Assembly: GCA_947471745.1 (NCBI GenBank)
Contig: CANJKZ010001237.1
Location: forward strand, 1,575,001-1,639,000
Source of the DNA: Closterium sp. Naga37s-1
Lineage: Eukaryota > Streptophyta > Zygnematophyceae > Desmidiales > Closteriaceae
Reading direction: 5' to 3'
Length of the DNA stretch: 64,000 bases
In this document: positions 9,094 to 19,599 of the stretch, piece by piece
Numbering within the stretch: the first letter of the stretch is position 1
Layout of the letters: every line of letters begins with the position of its first letter
Notes under the pieces: model-generated
What the model was told of the DNA's origin: nothing
Database searches by the model: none
Seen by the model: the letters and a program-made list of their open reading frames with translations, nothing else
Position numbers and translations under genes: made by a program

Positions 9094-9951
9094 GGGTCAG
9101 GAACGCGTCAGCTGTCGCGTGGTGACGCCCACCCTCCCTGCCCCTATATTATTCAGACAGGTACTCGCGGCGGCCTCCGCTGTGACCGCCGCCACCTATT
9201 GGGTCAGTGCTTTGCTCAGCTCACTGACACTCTTCGCGCGGCCTACGTCGTTGATGGCCCTGTCCCTGACTGGCTTTCTCTTGTTCACTTGCATGGTGCC
9301 GCTCTGTTGGCTATGTCTGCTTCTTAGTTGCTTGATCTCTTAGGAACTCCTCATGCTATGTATGCCGTTGTTGACTCTAGTGCTTTTGACTCTGTTTACT
9401 CGCGTGTTTTTAGCTTAGGTGCTAGTGTTGATCCTGTGCCAGTTGCTAGTGTAGGTACTTGCTTAGGTAATAGTCCAGGTGCTGCTCCGGAGGACGCTTC
9501 GCTGTCTTTCACCCTAGACTCCGGAGCTTCGCACTGTTTCTTCCGTGACCACACGACTCTTACTCCGCTTCTTGCGCCGGTCTCCATAGCACTGGCTGAT
9601 CCCACTTCGGGACCAGTCACTGCTGGCTTCACTACTACTCTTCCGTGCCCGGCTGTTCCCTCGGGTTTCCTGACCGGCTTTCACGTCCCCTCATTCTCCA
9701 GGAACTTGGTGGGTGTAAGGCCGCTCGTGGGTAGTCACGTGGGTGTTTGGTTTGAGCCGTCTGGGGACTCTGCGACCTGTGTAGACGGTGACACGTACGC
9801 GCCCCTGGCCACCTTTCACGCTGAGCCGGGCTCTGGTCTCTACACACTTCACACTGGCCCCCGAGAGAGGCAGCAGCAGCAGCTACCTCTGACCCCTATT
9901 ACTGCCCCCCGTCAGGTCCCCGCGTCTCAACAGGTTGCCGCCTCCCACTAG
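9094..9951 (+). pseudogene. Copia element C: knuckle region and protease
   Basis: Bases 9094-9330 are frame-shifted Gag tail. The frame at 9328-9951 has the retropepsin motif LDSGASHCFFRD near 9520, then the segment IALADPTSGPVTAGFTT and FHVPSFSRNLVGVRPLV that follow protease in the other elements (compare 58756-58960). The frame ends at a TAG at 9949. Confidence 0.75.
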
Positions 9952-9957
9952 GTAGCT

Positions 9958-11154
9958 GTGTCTGGTCAAGTTCCAGCGTCTAGTCCGGTTGCTGCGTCTT
10001 GTTCGTGTTGGTTGCTTGCCCACCCCACTGTTCTGTACCACCATCTCCTTGGTCACCCGTCCATTCCTCGCCTCCGCACTATGTCTAGTCAGCGTCTTGT
10101 CTTAGGCCTCCCGCGGGGCTTGCCGTCGCTGCCGCCTTCGCTTGCACCACCTTGCGCCCCTTGCGTCGAGGGTCAGCTGCGCGCCACCCCTCACCCCTCC
10201 TCCCTTCGTCCGGCCACCGAGCCCTTCGAGACTCTCCACTTGGACGTCTGGGGCCCCGCCTCTTGCCCTGACCCTAAGCGAGAGAGTTTCTTTATGGTGG
10301 TCGTTGACCACTACTCTTGCTACACCACCATGTTTCCTCTAGCGAAGAAGTCCGACGTGACTTCTACATTGATCCGGTGGTTACTCGCCACTGAGGGCAC
10401 TCGTGGCCGTCGTGTCAGTTGTCTTCACTCCGACCGTGGGGGTGAGTTTCGCTCCGGCGTTCTCGCTGGATTCTGTCGCTAGCAGGGCATCCATCAGTCC
10501 TGGACGCTTCTAGAGTCCCCACAGCAAGATGGGGTTGCTGAGCGCCGCATAGGCTTGGTCATGGAGATTGCATGCACCTCCATGATCCACGCCCGTGCGC
10601 CCCATTTTCTGTGGCCCTACGCGGTTCGGTACGCCGCTCATCAGCTGAACCTCTGGCCACGTGTCTCTCGGCCAGAGGCTTCACCGACCAGTCTTTGGAC
10701 CGGGTCCCCTGGTGCTGCGTCGCGCTTTCGTGTCTGGGGCTGCTTGGCACATGTTCGCGACACCTCCGCCGACAAGATCTTGCCTCGCGCCAGTCCCTGT
10801 GTCTTCCTTGGTTTCCCCGAGGACTCGTCTGACTTCACATTTTACCACCCTCCCCTTCACCGGTTCTTTGACTCCCGTGACGTCCATTTTGACGAGTCAG
10901 TCCCCTACTACACACAGTACCCCTGTCGAGGTCTCCCGGTTCCTCTTCCCCCTCTCTTGACACCCACTCCCCCTCCGGCTCCTCAGGTACAGCCTCCCCC
11001 CCTGGTCCAGCCCCGTCAGGTGTGTCACACGCTACCCCTCCCCCCCCCCCCTCCTCTTGGTAGCCTCTCAGGTCTCGTCCCCTTCTCCGCAGTCCTCCTT
11101 ACAGTCACCGTAGTAGCCATCGGCACTTCCTCCGGAGGCTGCTGCAGACCGTGA
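9958..11154 (+). pseudogene. Copia element C integrase (two frames)
   Basis: The GAG-pre-integrase signature LYHHLLGHPSIPRLR is near 10030. The integrase core begins LHLDVWGPA (first Asp) near 10230 and HSDRGGEF (second Asp) near 10430. A stop at 10480 falls after LAGFCR. The frame continues past it with SPQQDGVAERRIG (catalytic Glu, near 10520) and then 10555-11154 (ARAPHFLWPYAVRYAAHQ, DVHFDESVPYY). The NG of the usual PQQNG is DG here. Confidence 0.8.
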
Positions 11155-11857
11155 GGATGATGGTGTCCGTAGCACGGACCCTGGAGGTGCTACCTCTGGA
11201 GGTGTTGGCGTTGGAGCTGAGAGTGTGCCTGCACGAGGTTCTGGTGCTGGGGGTGCTGGAGTTGGAGCTGAGCCCGGGTCTGTAGGAGGTTCTAGTCTTC
11301 GAGGAGCTGGTGTTAGTCGAGCTGTCGCTGGGGGTGCTACGACTGGGGGTGCGGGTGCGCCCTCACCTGGACCTGGAGAGCCTGGGACTGGCCGCATTGC
11401 TGCTGGTGGTGCTGGCTCCGGGGATGGTGCGACTGTTACTTTGGAGAGTGGTCCTGGGGCTCCCACCGCCCCGGACACTACTCCTCCCCCCCACCTAGCA
11501 CCAGGCCCGTCTTCGCCGTGCACGTGAGGAGCAGCTGGAGTTGGAGCGAGAGGAGGTGGAGTTGGAGCGGCAACAGCTGGAGCTATAGCAGCTGGAGGAG
11601 CGGCAGCAGCAGCAGCAGCAGCAGGAGCAGCAGCCGCCGTGGCAGGAGCAGCAGGAGCAGCAGCAGGAGCCGCCGCAGTAGGAGCAGCAGCAACCGCCAC
11701 CTCCGCCTCATGTCTCTGGCCTTCGGACCCTCGATCTCCCCTCTCCCTCCCCTCCCTCCTCCCCCTCTCCTCCTGTCTACGGTCCCACGTTTCCTCCTCC
11801 TGACTACACCTCAGTTGTTTACAGCAGCGGCCGAGCTCTGCACCGACCTGATTTACT
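11155..11857 (+). repeat. Low-complexity spacer of element C between integrase and RT
   Basis: It is a Gly/Ala/Val-type repeat (GGTGCTGG-like) followed by GAGCAGCAG-rich sequence. Equivalent spacers occur in B (18950-19560), D (24970-25310), G (53080-53900) and H (60240-61110). No stable frame is present here. Confidence 0.65.
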
Positions 11858-12048
11858 GACAATAAGGCTACGATTCTCCTCTGTCGAGAGCCTAGACTTC
11901 ATAGCAGAGTGAAGCACATCAACATCGGGTATTTTTTTTCTGCGAGGCCAACATTGCAGACATCTTCACCAAGGCTCTTCCGCCTTGTGACGACCACAGG
12001 TGTTGTGTGCAGTTAGGTCTCATTGACACAAGTTCTCGTTTTGTGTAG
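11858..12048 (+). pseudogene. Element C: RNase H tail joined to the spacer (RT missing)
   Basis: Directly after the spacer the frame reads DNKATILLCREPRL, the copia RNase H motif, then KHINIGYFF. After a small deletion it reads ANIADIFTKALPPCDDHRCC to a TAG at 12046. All of the reverse transcriptase and most of RNase H are absent, so this copy lost the polymerase by internal deletion. Confidence 0.75.
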
Positions 12049-12239
12049 ACTTTGCTTGTTTTGTTGTACACTTTGCATATACCTCTGTGAACTCTTGGAC
12101 TGGCCTTGTGGCTCTTTTGCTTGTGCTTGGACTGTGTGGTGACGTTGTGATCCACCCTGAGCTTTGTTTCTTTGTGACTGGTCTTGTGACCGTACGGTTT
12201 TGGCTTTGCTCGACACCCCTCACTTAGGCTATGGGGATG

Positions 12240-12372
12240 TGTCAAATGATGTAGCCTTTAGTGATGCGTGTCATATGGGGTACAGCAGTTAGGGTTAGGT
12301 TTATGTACCCCAACCCACAATAGTCAATCATCGCTTCATTTTCTAACAACTAAGGCATTTCTCAGTTCAACA
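12240..12372 (+). repeat. Divergent copia LTR between elements C and K
   Basis: It starts TGTCAAATGATG just after the tract CTATGGGGATG and probably ends TTCAACA at 12372. A degenerate primer-binding site (CGATATGAGAGCAAG) follows. An end at CTAACA (12348) is also possible. It differs greatly from the LTR at 169-301, so C is not a simple two-LTR element. Confidence 0.55.
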
Positions 12373-14125
12373 CGATATGAGAGCAAGAGAGTTTACAATA
12401 TCCTAGTTTCTACGGATTCTCAGTCAGGCAGACTTACAATCATGACGGATTGCAACAACGGAAAATCCCACTTGCAAAGTGGAGGTGGTGGCTCGCAGCA
12501 GCCCTTCGCACCACCACTACCGGGCTCTGGCTTTTCAAGAGTGACCTTTGCCAGCCCTGCTCCAACAGCTGCATCTGCAACTGGACCAGGAGGCATTGGA
12601 AAATTCATTCCAATCCTTCACGTTCAACACTGCAATAGGAGATGGTTCTACTGCAGACGATGGTGCTGCAAGCCTCGATCCTGTGATACAACAAGTTTTG
12701 CAAGCCATGACATCGTTCATGGCATCAGCTCAAGCACAACAAGCACCACAATCATCATCATCAGTGAACATGGGAACAGCACCAATGAGTGTTGACGGGA
12801 CATCAAATATACGGCAACAACCGGTTTCTTACCGTGGTCCGCCTCGACACCAGCCGCGGGCCACCTACGCGTTTGTGCCTCGAAGTGCACCTGTGCAACA
12901 TCAACAACAGCAACATGATGTAGATGGATTCGAGTGAGAAACACAACAAATTACCAAGCACAGATGTTAAACATTCTGAAGTTTCAAACTTCATAACCCT
13001 TTGACAGAAAGGATTTCTTTGCCTAGAGTTTTGAGTTCGAGCTCATGATGGAAGCGGCACAGATTTGGGAATACTTCGCCGGAGAAATTCAGTTCCCAGT
13101 CAACGGCACACTGGATGAATAGCGCGGTTTCGGCTTCTAGTCGATGATGGCGTTACGATTCTTTTTTGAAAATTGACACCTACAGAACAGCAAGGCATCA
13201 TATCATACTGAGTTTGCGAACTCAGCGGAGTTAGCATGGCAACATTTGAAGCGGCTTTACCAGGCAACAGACTATGTAACACAGAGCAGACTCACATCGC
13301 AGTTGAACATCTTCCGGCTGAAGGCAAGAGAGCATGTGGTGCATCAACAAATGCAGAGAGATACGTGACCAGTTTAATCTAAGTGGTGGGAGCTTCTCTG
13401 AGTCTATGTTTGTGACAGTTGTCATCGCCAGGCTTGGACATCAGTGGCGCCAGACGCGCTCTCTTCTCCGTACTCAAGAGAACGTCTTAGAGATGCAATT
13501 CTGCATAGCACTCCTCGCCGAACGACAGGACATGGATCTGTACGACAGAGAAGGCAACAAGAAAGTCAATCAGTTTGCCTTTATAACACACAGTCAAGTG
13601 GATCCGCCGAAGCAGCAACGACAAAAGCTTTTTCAGCAGCAGCAGAAGCAGCGACATAAGCAGCCGCGACAGCTACAGCAGCAGCAGTACTATGTACCTC
13701 CGTTTTGTCACAACTGTAAGACTTCTGGTCCCTCACGTGATCATTGTCCTCAACATCAACATACAGCACCTCAACGTCCTGCAGCTGCTCTTCCACAGGT
13801 TGCAGCCGCCACTGCATCAGTTGCAGAGAGTAACCAACGGACTACATCAACACCATTCAAGGGGAGAAACGTGCATGCCTGGATGACTCGTACAGACTCA
13901 TGCGTCACAGGCTCACCTCCAACCTTTGCTCCATATGAAGTCTCGGAAAAAGTTCCAACACATGTTCAAATTAACCCACAGTACGCCAGCGTCGCAGCCA
14001 GTGCTGAATACGGTCCGAGTGTTTGGTTTCTTGACAGTTCATGCGCACAATACGTGTGCACAACAGGGATTAATAACGGGTTCTTCGTGAAACACGAAAC
14101 ACGTCTACATCAAGAGGTCACAGTT
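12373..14125 (+). mobile_element. Copia fragment K (another lineage): gag and start of protease
   Basis: A leader and ATG at 12442 are followed by gag in shifting frames: 12548-12937 has TFNTAIGDGSTADDG and VIQQVLQAMTSFMASAQ, and 13334-14125 has REIRDQFNLSGGSFSESM. A knuckle-like CHNCKTSGPSRDHC has Pro where the zinc His belongs. A protease-like WFLDSSCAQYVC has DSS instead of DSG. Integrase and RT are missing. Codon use and motifs differ from the other copia elements, so I treat it as a separate, decayed lineage. Confidence 0.65.
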
Positions 14126-14601
14126 ATAGCGAAAATTTGCGTGTTTTGCAGCAGCAGCTCCAGCTCGAAGCTCCGGGTATAAAAATATATACTGTCAAAG
14201 ATGGTATTTGCCTTTATTTTACATATGATACTTTTTATATGATTGAGCTGAGAGAATTGCGTCACCGCTTGGGCGTAAGACTTTTGGTGTTGAGGCGATT
14301 GTGTGGAGCGAGAAGGTTTGCGGGGTGGTTTTGCGGCCAGTCGCGGCGGTTGAGTGGGTTGGGAAGAGTTGGGGCCCACATCGCCATTCCGCAATGTTTG
14401 GAGCCCTTGCTCTAGTGTAGAAAGTCGCTGAAGCAGTTGTTTGAGTGCGACTGAGCTGATTGACACCGTCGCCTCGGTTGTCGCAACCGGATTAGGTTGG
14501 TCTTCAGCGGTCAAAGATGTCTGACCTCCAAATCCTCCGGCTATCCTTGCGAATGAGCGTGTGCCGGACGCCACCTTAGTTTGCCGAGAGTTGTGAGGGT
14601 G
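14126..14601. other. Unassigned stretch
   Basis: On the minus strand a frame reads KQLLQRLSTLEQGLQTL (a possible coiled coil) followed by a Pro/Ser/Lys-rich segment ending KSYAQAVTQF. I do not recognise a family. The left end, near 14180, is AT-rich (TATAAAAATATATAC). It is bordered by K on one side and by the truncated RNase H of element A on the other. It may be a remnant of another retroelement's gag. Confidence 0.3.
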
Positions 14602-14963
14602 GCATGCTGCTGTAATTCTCGTGCAAGAAAGTAACGAAGAGCAATGTTCTTTATTATGTGTTCCAGTCTTTGCTCCCCACTCAAGGCAATCATGGCCTTC
14701 TTGGAGGAGAACGAGGCCGCTCACCCAAGTCAGTAAGCGAGTAGGTCAGCCAGCGTAACTCCTGTGCAGTCATAGCCACGGCGTAGATCTCAGCCTCACA
14801 GCTGGAGCTAAGCACAGAAGACGAGCGAGTGGAGCTCCACGAGACAGAAACAGGGTCGAGACTGAAAGTGTAACCCTGTAACAACCGCTGAGTCGCCTGG
14901 TTGTCAGCCCAAGAAGCGTCTGAGTGCCCTGTACGCACAACTGGACCCCGTCCCCCAAGCACT
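14602..14963 (-). pseudogene. Copia element A (minus strand): RNase H part, left of insertion
   Basis: Read on the minus strand it gives GGRGPVVRTGHSDASWAD (RNase H first Asp), the segment SSTRSSSVLSSSCEAEIYA (Glu) and then, after a shift, the ARELQQ region. It ends abruptly near 14602. DNKA-equivalent sequence is damaged. The other half of the gene lies beyond element B at 20986. Confidence 0.8.
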
Positions 14964-15093
14964 TGTCAAACTTATATGCTATAGTCTTTGTAGGCTGTAG
15001 TGGGGTAGTTCACATAGGGTACAACATTTCTAGGTTTCCTACTTGTACCCAAACTGCTTGCTAGTCAATCATTCCTTCGTTCAGATTCTAACA
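14964..15093 (+). repeat. 5' LTR of element B
   Basis: It starts TGTCAAACTT and ends TTCTAACA. It matches 20856-20985 except for A versus G near the end. TGGTATTCTGAGCAGG, a primer-binding-like sequence, follows. Confidence 0.93.
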
Positions 15094-15239
15094 TGGTATT
15101 CTGAGCAGGTTCCCTCCGTGGGAACGTGTTTTTAGGGCCCACCACTGAAACTGTTTAACCTGCCCGAAGCGCGCTGTCGTGCCTGCCTCTCCTGCGCCGT
15201 CGCGCGCCTCTGCCCTGCTGTCGCGCTCGTCGCGACCCT

Positions 15240-15910
15240 GCCTGAGCCGCCCGTCGCGGCCCTGTCTTGCCGCCGCCCGTCGCGGCCCTGTCTTGCCGCC
15301 GCCCGTCGCGCGACCTAATCCGCCGCCCACTGCGGCCCTGCTTTGCCGCCCGTCGCGGCCCTCTCCTGCCGCTCTACGTCGCGGCCCTGCCCTGCTGCCC
15401 TACGTCGCGGCCCTGCCTTGCCGCCGCCCGCGGCCCTGCTTAGCCGCCTGTCAAGGCCCCACCCTGCCGCCCCTCGAAGCGGCCCAGACCTTGCCGCCCT
15501 CCGCGGCCTCTGCCCTGCCGCTGCTCGACGCGGCCCTGCCCTACCGCCGCCCAGCCGCGGCCCTGACCTACTGCCGCCCTGTCGCGGCCCTGCTCTGCCG
15601 CTGAAGCGTCGCGGCCCTGCCCTTCGGCCGCCCCAGTCGCGGCCCTGCTCTACCGCCGCCAAGTCGTGGCCCTGCCCTGTTGCCGCCCCAGTCGCGGCCC
15701 TGGCCTATTCGCCAGCTGCGGCCCTGCCCTGCACCCGCCCCTGGTAAGCACCCGCGCGGCCCAGCCGAGCCGCGCCGCCCAGCCGAGCCGCGCCGCCCTG
15801 CCGAGCCGCGCCGCCCAGCCGAGCCGCGCCGCCCAGCCGAGCCGCGCCGCCCAGCCGAGCCGAGCCGCCCAGTCTAGCCGTGCCGCCCTACCGAGCCGCG
15901 CCGCCCTACT
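15240..15910 (+). repeat. GC-rich repeat leader of element B
   Basis: It is built from units around CGCGGCCCTGCC(T/C)TGCCGCCG and later CCCAGCCGAGCCGCGCCG (15760-15870), ending in a CTGCTGCTTCTG run (15920-15975) just before the gag ATG. It is non-coding by comparison with the other elements, although all frames appear open. Confidence 0.75.
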
Positions 15911-15982
15911 GAGCCGCACTGCCCTGCTACTGCTGCTTCTGCTGCTACTGCTGCTTCTGCTGCTACTGCTGCTTCTGCCACT

Positions 15983-16495
15983 ATGGCTAGTCCTACTGTT
16001 CTTACCTTTGATGCTGAGGGTCGTGCTGTTGACTTCGAGGTTTGGGTAGACGACCTACAGCTGTTTCTCCAGTGCGACTCCAAGGACGGAGTCTCCCTGT
16101 TCGACCACACGTCCGATGTCTCTCCTGTACCTGCTGCCACTGCTGACAGTACGGTTCGCTCGCAGTGGACTACTCGTGACGCTGTTGCTCGTCTTGCTGT
16201 TCGTAGTCACCTGCCGTCTGCTGAGCGCGCGCACTTTGGCCAGTACAAGACTGCGAAGTCTTTGTATGACGCTGTTGTCGCACGCTACTCCTCCCCTGCC
16301 ACTGCTCCTCTCAGCCGCCTCATGCTACCGTACCTGTTCCCTGACCTTGCTGCCTTTGCCACAGTCGCTGACCTCATTACTCACCTCCGCACTAGTGACA
16401 CCCGCTACCGTGCTGCGCTTCCCACTGAGTTCTGTGCCAAGAACCCCCCCCCCCATGTACATCACTCTCTACTACCTAGTCACCCGTCTCCCTGA
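15983..16495 (+). pseudogene. Element B gag, N-terminal frame
   Basis: The frame starts MASPTVLTFDAEGRAVDFEV and runs through WVDDLQLFLQ, LYDAVVARYSSPAT and LITHLRTSDTRYRAALP. A run of eleven Cs at 16443-16454 (ten keep the frame in fragment J) shifts it, and it ends after a short false tail. The correct reading continues as PPPMYITLYYLVTRLPDS in the next frame. Confidence 0.85.
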
Positions 16496-17720
16496 CTCCC
16501 TCTCTTCAATCAGGGACCACTTTCTCTCCCTTTGCCCCACTGAGCTCACCGTCGACCTGCTTGAGACGCGCCTTACTGCAGCAGAGAAGAGTATTGTTGC
16601 TGTAGGTGCTTCTCGCGGTGACCCCCGCGCCCCTTTCTTTGAGGGGTGCTCCCCCGTCCCCCTTCTCCCCTCTGTTGCTTCTGCTGCTGCTTTCGACCTC
16701 GTTGGCACTGAGGAGGTCGGGGCTGCGTCTGCTCCTAGTGGGAGGCGCCGCAACAGCAAGGGAAAAGGGGGCAGGGGTGGTGGCGGGGGCGGAGGGGGCG
16801 GCGGTCGAGGCGGTGGAGGCGGTGGAGGGGGTGGAGGCGGTGGTGGTGGCGGTGGGGGTGGTGACGGGAGTGGGGGCAGCAGTGGAGGTGGTGGAGGCAG
16901 CGGCAGCGGCGGTGGAGGTGGAGGCGGTGGTGGTGCTGGCCAAGGAGGTACCGCACAGCGTGGAGGCTTTGGCGGTAGCCAGCGCCAGCATCAGCCGCGA
17001 TCCCGTGAGACCCTTTCGCCCCAGCTGCTTCGTGAGTGGTACGCTGGGCGTGGGAGGGCTGGGGGTGTTGGTCCCTGCACTTACGTTCTTCGCACAGGCG
17101 GGCGTCGTGGAGAGACGTGCGGTGGACCGCACACTTCGCAGCGCTGCTTCGGTCGCCTGACTGACGCCTGTCGTGCACAGTTTCCTGACGGCGCTGAGCT
17201 CCCTCGCTGGGGTGATCTGCTGAAGCAGAATGTTGCTATCTTTGATCTTGATTTCGATGCTATCCTTGCTGCCATGTATGCTGTGACTGATAGTGCTGAG
17301 GGTGACTGTTACCTGTGTGTTCCGCCCGACCCGGGCATTGAGGCTGCTGCTCTAGGTGCTAGTGAGTCTGCTGCTCCAGGTGCTAGTGAGTCTGCTGCTC
17401 CAGGTGCTGTTGAGTCTGCTCTCTCTGGTACTACACCTGCTGAGGCCTTGCACACTTTCACACTTGACTCAGGTGCTTCGCGCTCTTTCTTTCGCGACAG
17501 CACCACGCTCACGCCGCTCAGTCGGCCTGTTGCGGTCTCCCTGCTGACCCCTCTGGGGGCCCAGTCCTTGCGCACTCCTCCACGGTTCTCCCGTGTCCTG
17601 CGGCTCCGTCCGGCTCGCTGTCTGGTCTTCACCTCCCCTCGTTCTCTACGAACTTGGTGGCGGGTGCTGATCTTCAAGACGGGGGTGTCCACCAGTTCAC
17701 CCCTGCCTATCAGCGTGTGA
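16449..17720 (+). pseudogene. Element B gag C-terminal part, knuckle and protease
   Basis: The frame continues Gag (LVTRLPDSLSSIRDHF, AAEKSIVAVGASRGD) and has a long Gly-rich tract (16750-16960). It then has a stretched knuckle-like motif beginning CTYVLRTG (C-X13-C-X3-H-X4-C, near 17077-17150), and the protease motif FTLDSGASRSFFRD near 17460. One base appears missing near 17542, after VAVSL, shifting the frame so the rest of this ORF is false. Confidence 0.85.
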
Positions 17721-18256
17721 CGCACTGCACGTGTGCTCTGACGAGCCGTCACCTGGCCACGTTCACCCGTCGGCCAGGGTCCAGCCTGTACACCCTTACC
17801 ACTGAGTCTCCTCCTGTTACTGCGTCCGGTCAGGTAGCCGCGTCTGGTCAGGTGTTTGCTGCCGCGTCCAGGTCTAGTCCGGCGTCTGCCCCCTGCTCTT
17901 GTCGACCTCTGTCACGTGAGACTCTCCTCTGGCACCACCGCCTTGGTCACCCCTCCATGCCTCGTCTCAGAGGCATGGCCTCCCGTGTCCTTGTCTCAGG
18001 TCTCCCCCCTTCCCTCCCTCCCCTTCCTCCGGGGCCTGCCCCTACCTGTGTTCCCTGTGCTGAGGACCGGCAGCGCGCCGCTCCTCACTCCTCCGAGTTT
18101 CCTCCGACAGAGGCTCCTCTGCAGACTCTCCACATGGACGTGTGGGGCCCAGCCCGCGTCCGTGGACAGGGTCACGAGCGTTACTTCCTACTGGTTGTTG
18201 ACGACTACTCGCGTTACACCACAGTCTTCCCCAGGGGGAGGTCACTGAGGTGTTGA
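17640..18256 (+). pseudogene. Element B GAG-pre-integrase and integrase start
   Basis: It includes DGGVHQFTPAYQRVTHCTC, a CHH-type pre-integrase zinc region (LLWHHRLGHPSMPRLRGM), and the integrase core start LHMDVWGPARVRGQG followed by VVDDYSRYTTVFP. A deletion near 18232-18240 removes about 15 bases relative to element H and shifts the frame. Confidence 0.85.
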
Positions 18257-18918
18257 TCGACTGGATCCGCGCTGCTCGTCTCCAGCTCAGAGAGAGTTTC
18301 GGCTCGGACATTCCTGTTCTGCGCCTGCACTCAGACAGAGGTGGTGAGTTTTCCTCCGACCTTCTGAGAGCTTTCTGTCTTGCGGAGGGCATCCGCCAGA
18401 CGTTCACGCTTCCGGCCTCCCCACAGCAAAATGGGATTGCTGAGCGCCGCATTGGCATGGTCATGGACGTCGCTCGCACGTCCATGATCCATGCGGTTGC
18501 TCCCCATTTTCTGTGGCCGTTCGCTGTTCAGTACGCTGCGCATCAGATCAACCTTCAGCCTCGTGTCTCTGTGCCGGAGACCACACCTACTCTGCGGTGG
18601 ACGGGGAAGGTTGGTGATGCGTCTGTGTACCGTGTCTGGGGATCTCGAGCTTTTGTCCGCGATACCTCCGCGGACAAGCTGTCCTCTCGTGCTGTTCCCT
18701 GCGTTTTCCTTGGCTTCCCCCCTGACGCCCCTGGGTGGCAGTTTTACCACCCCACCTCGCGCCGTGTTCTGTCCTCTCAGGACGTCACGTTTGACGAGTC
18801 GGTCTCCTACTACCGTCTCTTTCCCTACCGCACTGCCCCTCTCCCCCCCCCACCGCTCTTCCTCGCACCAGGTACTCCTCCGGTAGACCCCCTCCCCCTT
18901 CAGGTGTGTCCCAGGTAG
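18250..18918 (+). pseudogene. Element B integrase, C-terminal part
   Basis: The frame carries HSDRGGEFSSDLL (second catalytic Asp), SPQQNGIAERRIGMVMDV (catalytic Glu) and the downstream copia hallmark VPCVFLGFPPDAPGWQFYHP...DVTFDESVSYY. It ends in the Pro-rich PLPPPPLFLAPG that begins the spacer. Confidence 0.85.
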
Positions 18919-18949
18919 ACCCTGTTGAGCCGGTCGAGGTAGCTGTTGA

Positions 18950-19560
18950 CTCCGGTGCTGCTAGGGGTGCGGAGCCTGGGGGTGCTGAGCCTGGGGGTGC
19001 TGAGCCTGGGGTTGCTGAGTCTAGGGGTGCTGAGCCTGGGGGTGCTGAGCCTGGGGGTGCTGAGTCTGGGGGTGCTGAGCCTGGGGTTGCTGAGTCTGGG
19101 GGTGCTGAGACTGGAGGTCCTCCGAGTGTCCCGTCGCGGCGGGAGCCCCTCTCTCCACGGCAGCTTCGTGAGTGGTACGCTCGGCGCTGTAGCCGTGCTG
19201 CGGGCCTACTGCTGGAGGTACTACTGGTGCTGGAGCTGCTGGTGGTGCTACTGGAGGTGCTGCTGGTGCTGGAGGTGCTGCTGGTGCTGGAGCTGCTGGA
19301 GGTGCTGCTGGTGCTGGAGTTGCTGGTGGTGCTGCTGGAGGTGTTGCTGGTGCTGGAGCTGCTGGAGGAGCTGCTGGTGCTGGTGCTGCTGGAGGTGCTG
19401 CTGGTGCTGGAGCCGCTGGTCCTGGAGGTGCTCGTACTAGAGGTACTGGAGCTACTGGGACTGGAGCTGCTGCGGGAGTTGGAGCTGGAGGTGCTGGAGC
19501 TGCTGGAGCTGCTGGTGGTGCTGCGGGAGTTGTAGCTGGAGACCCTGGAGCTGAGGGTGC
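18950..19560 (+). repeat. Low-complexity spacer of element B
   Basis: The units GGGGGTGCTGAGCCT (18965-19110) give a repeated AEPGG peptide, and then GGTGCTGCTGGTGCTGGA-like units (19200-19520) give Gly/Ala- or Leu/Val-rich frames. It lies between integrase and the RT linker in all copia elements of this family and varies in length. Confidence 0.75.
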
Positions 19561-19599
19561 TGGTGCTGTCTCTGCTGGTTCAGGAGGTGCTGCGCGGCC

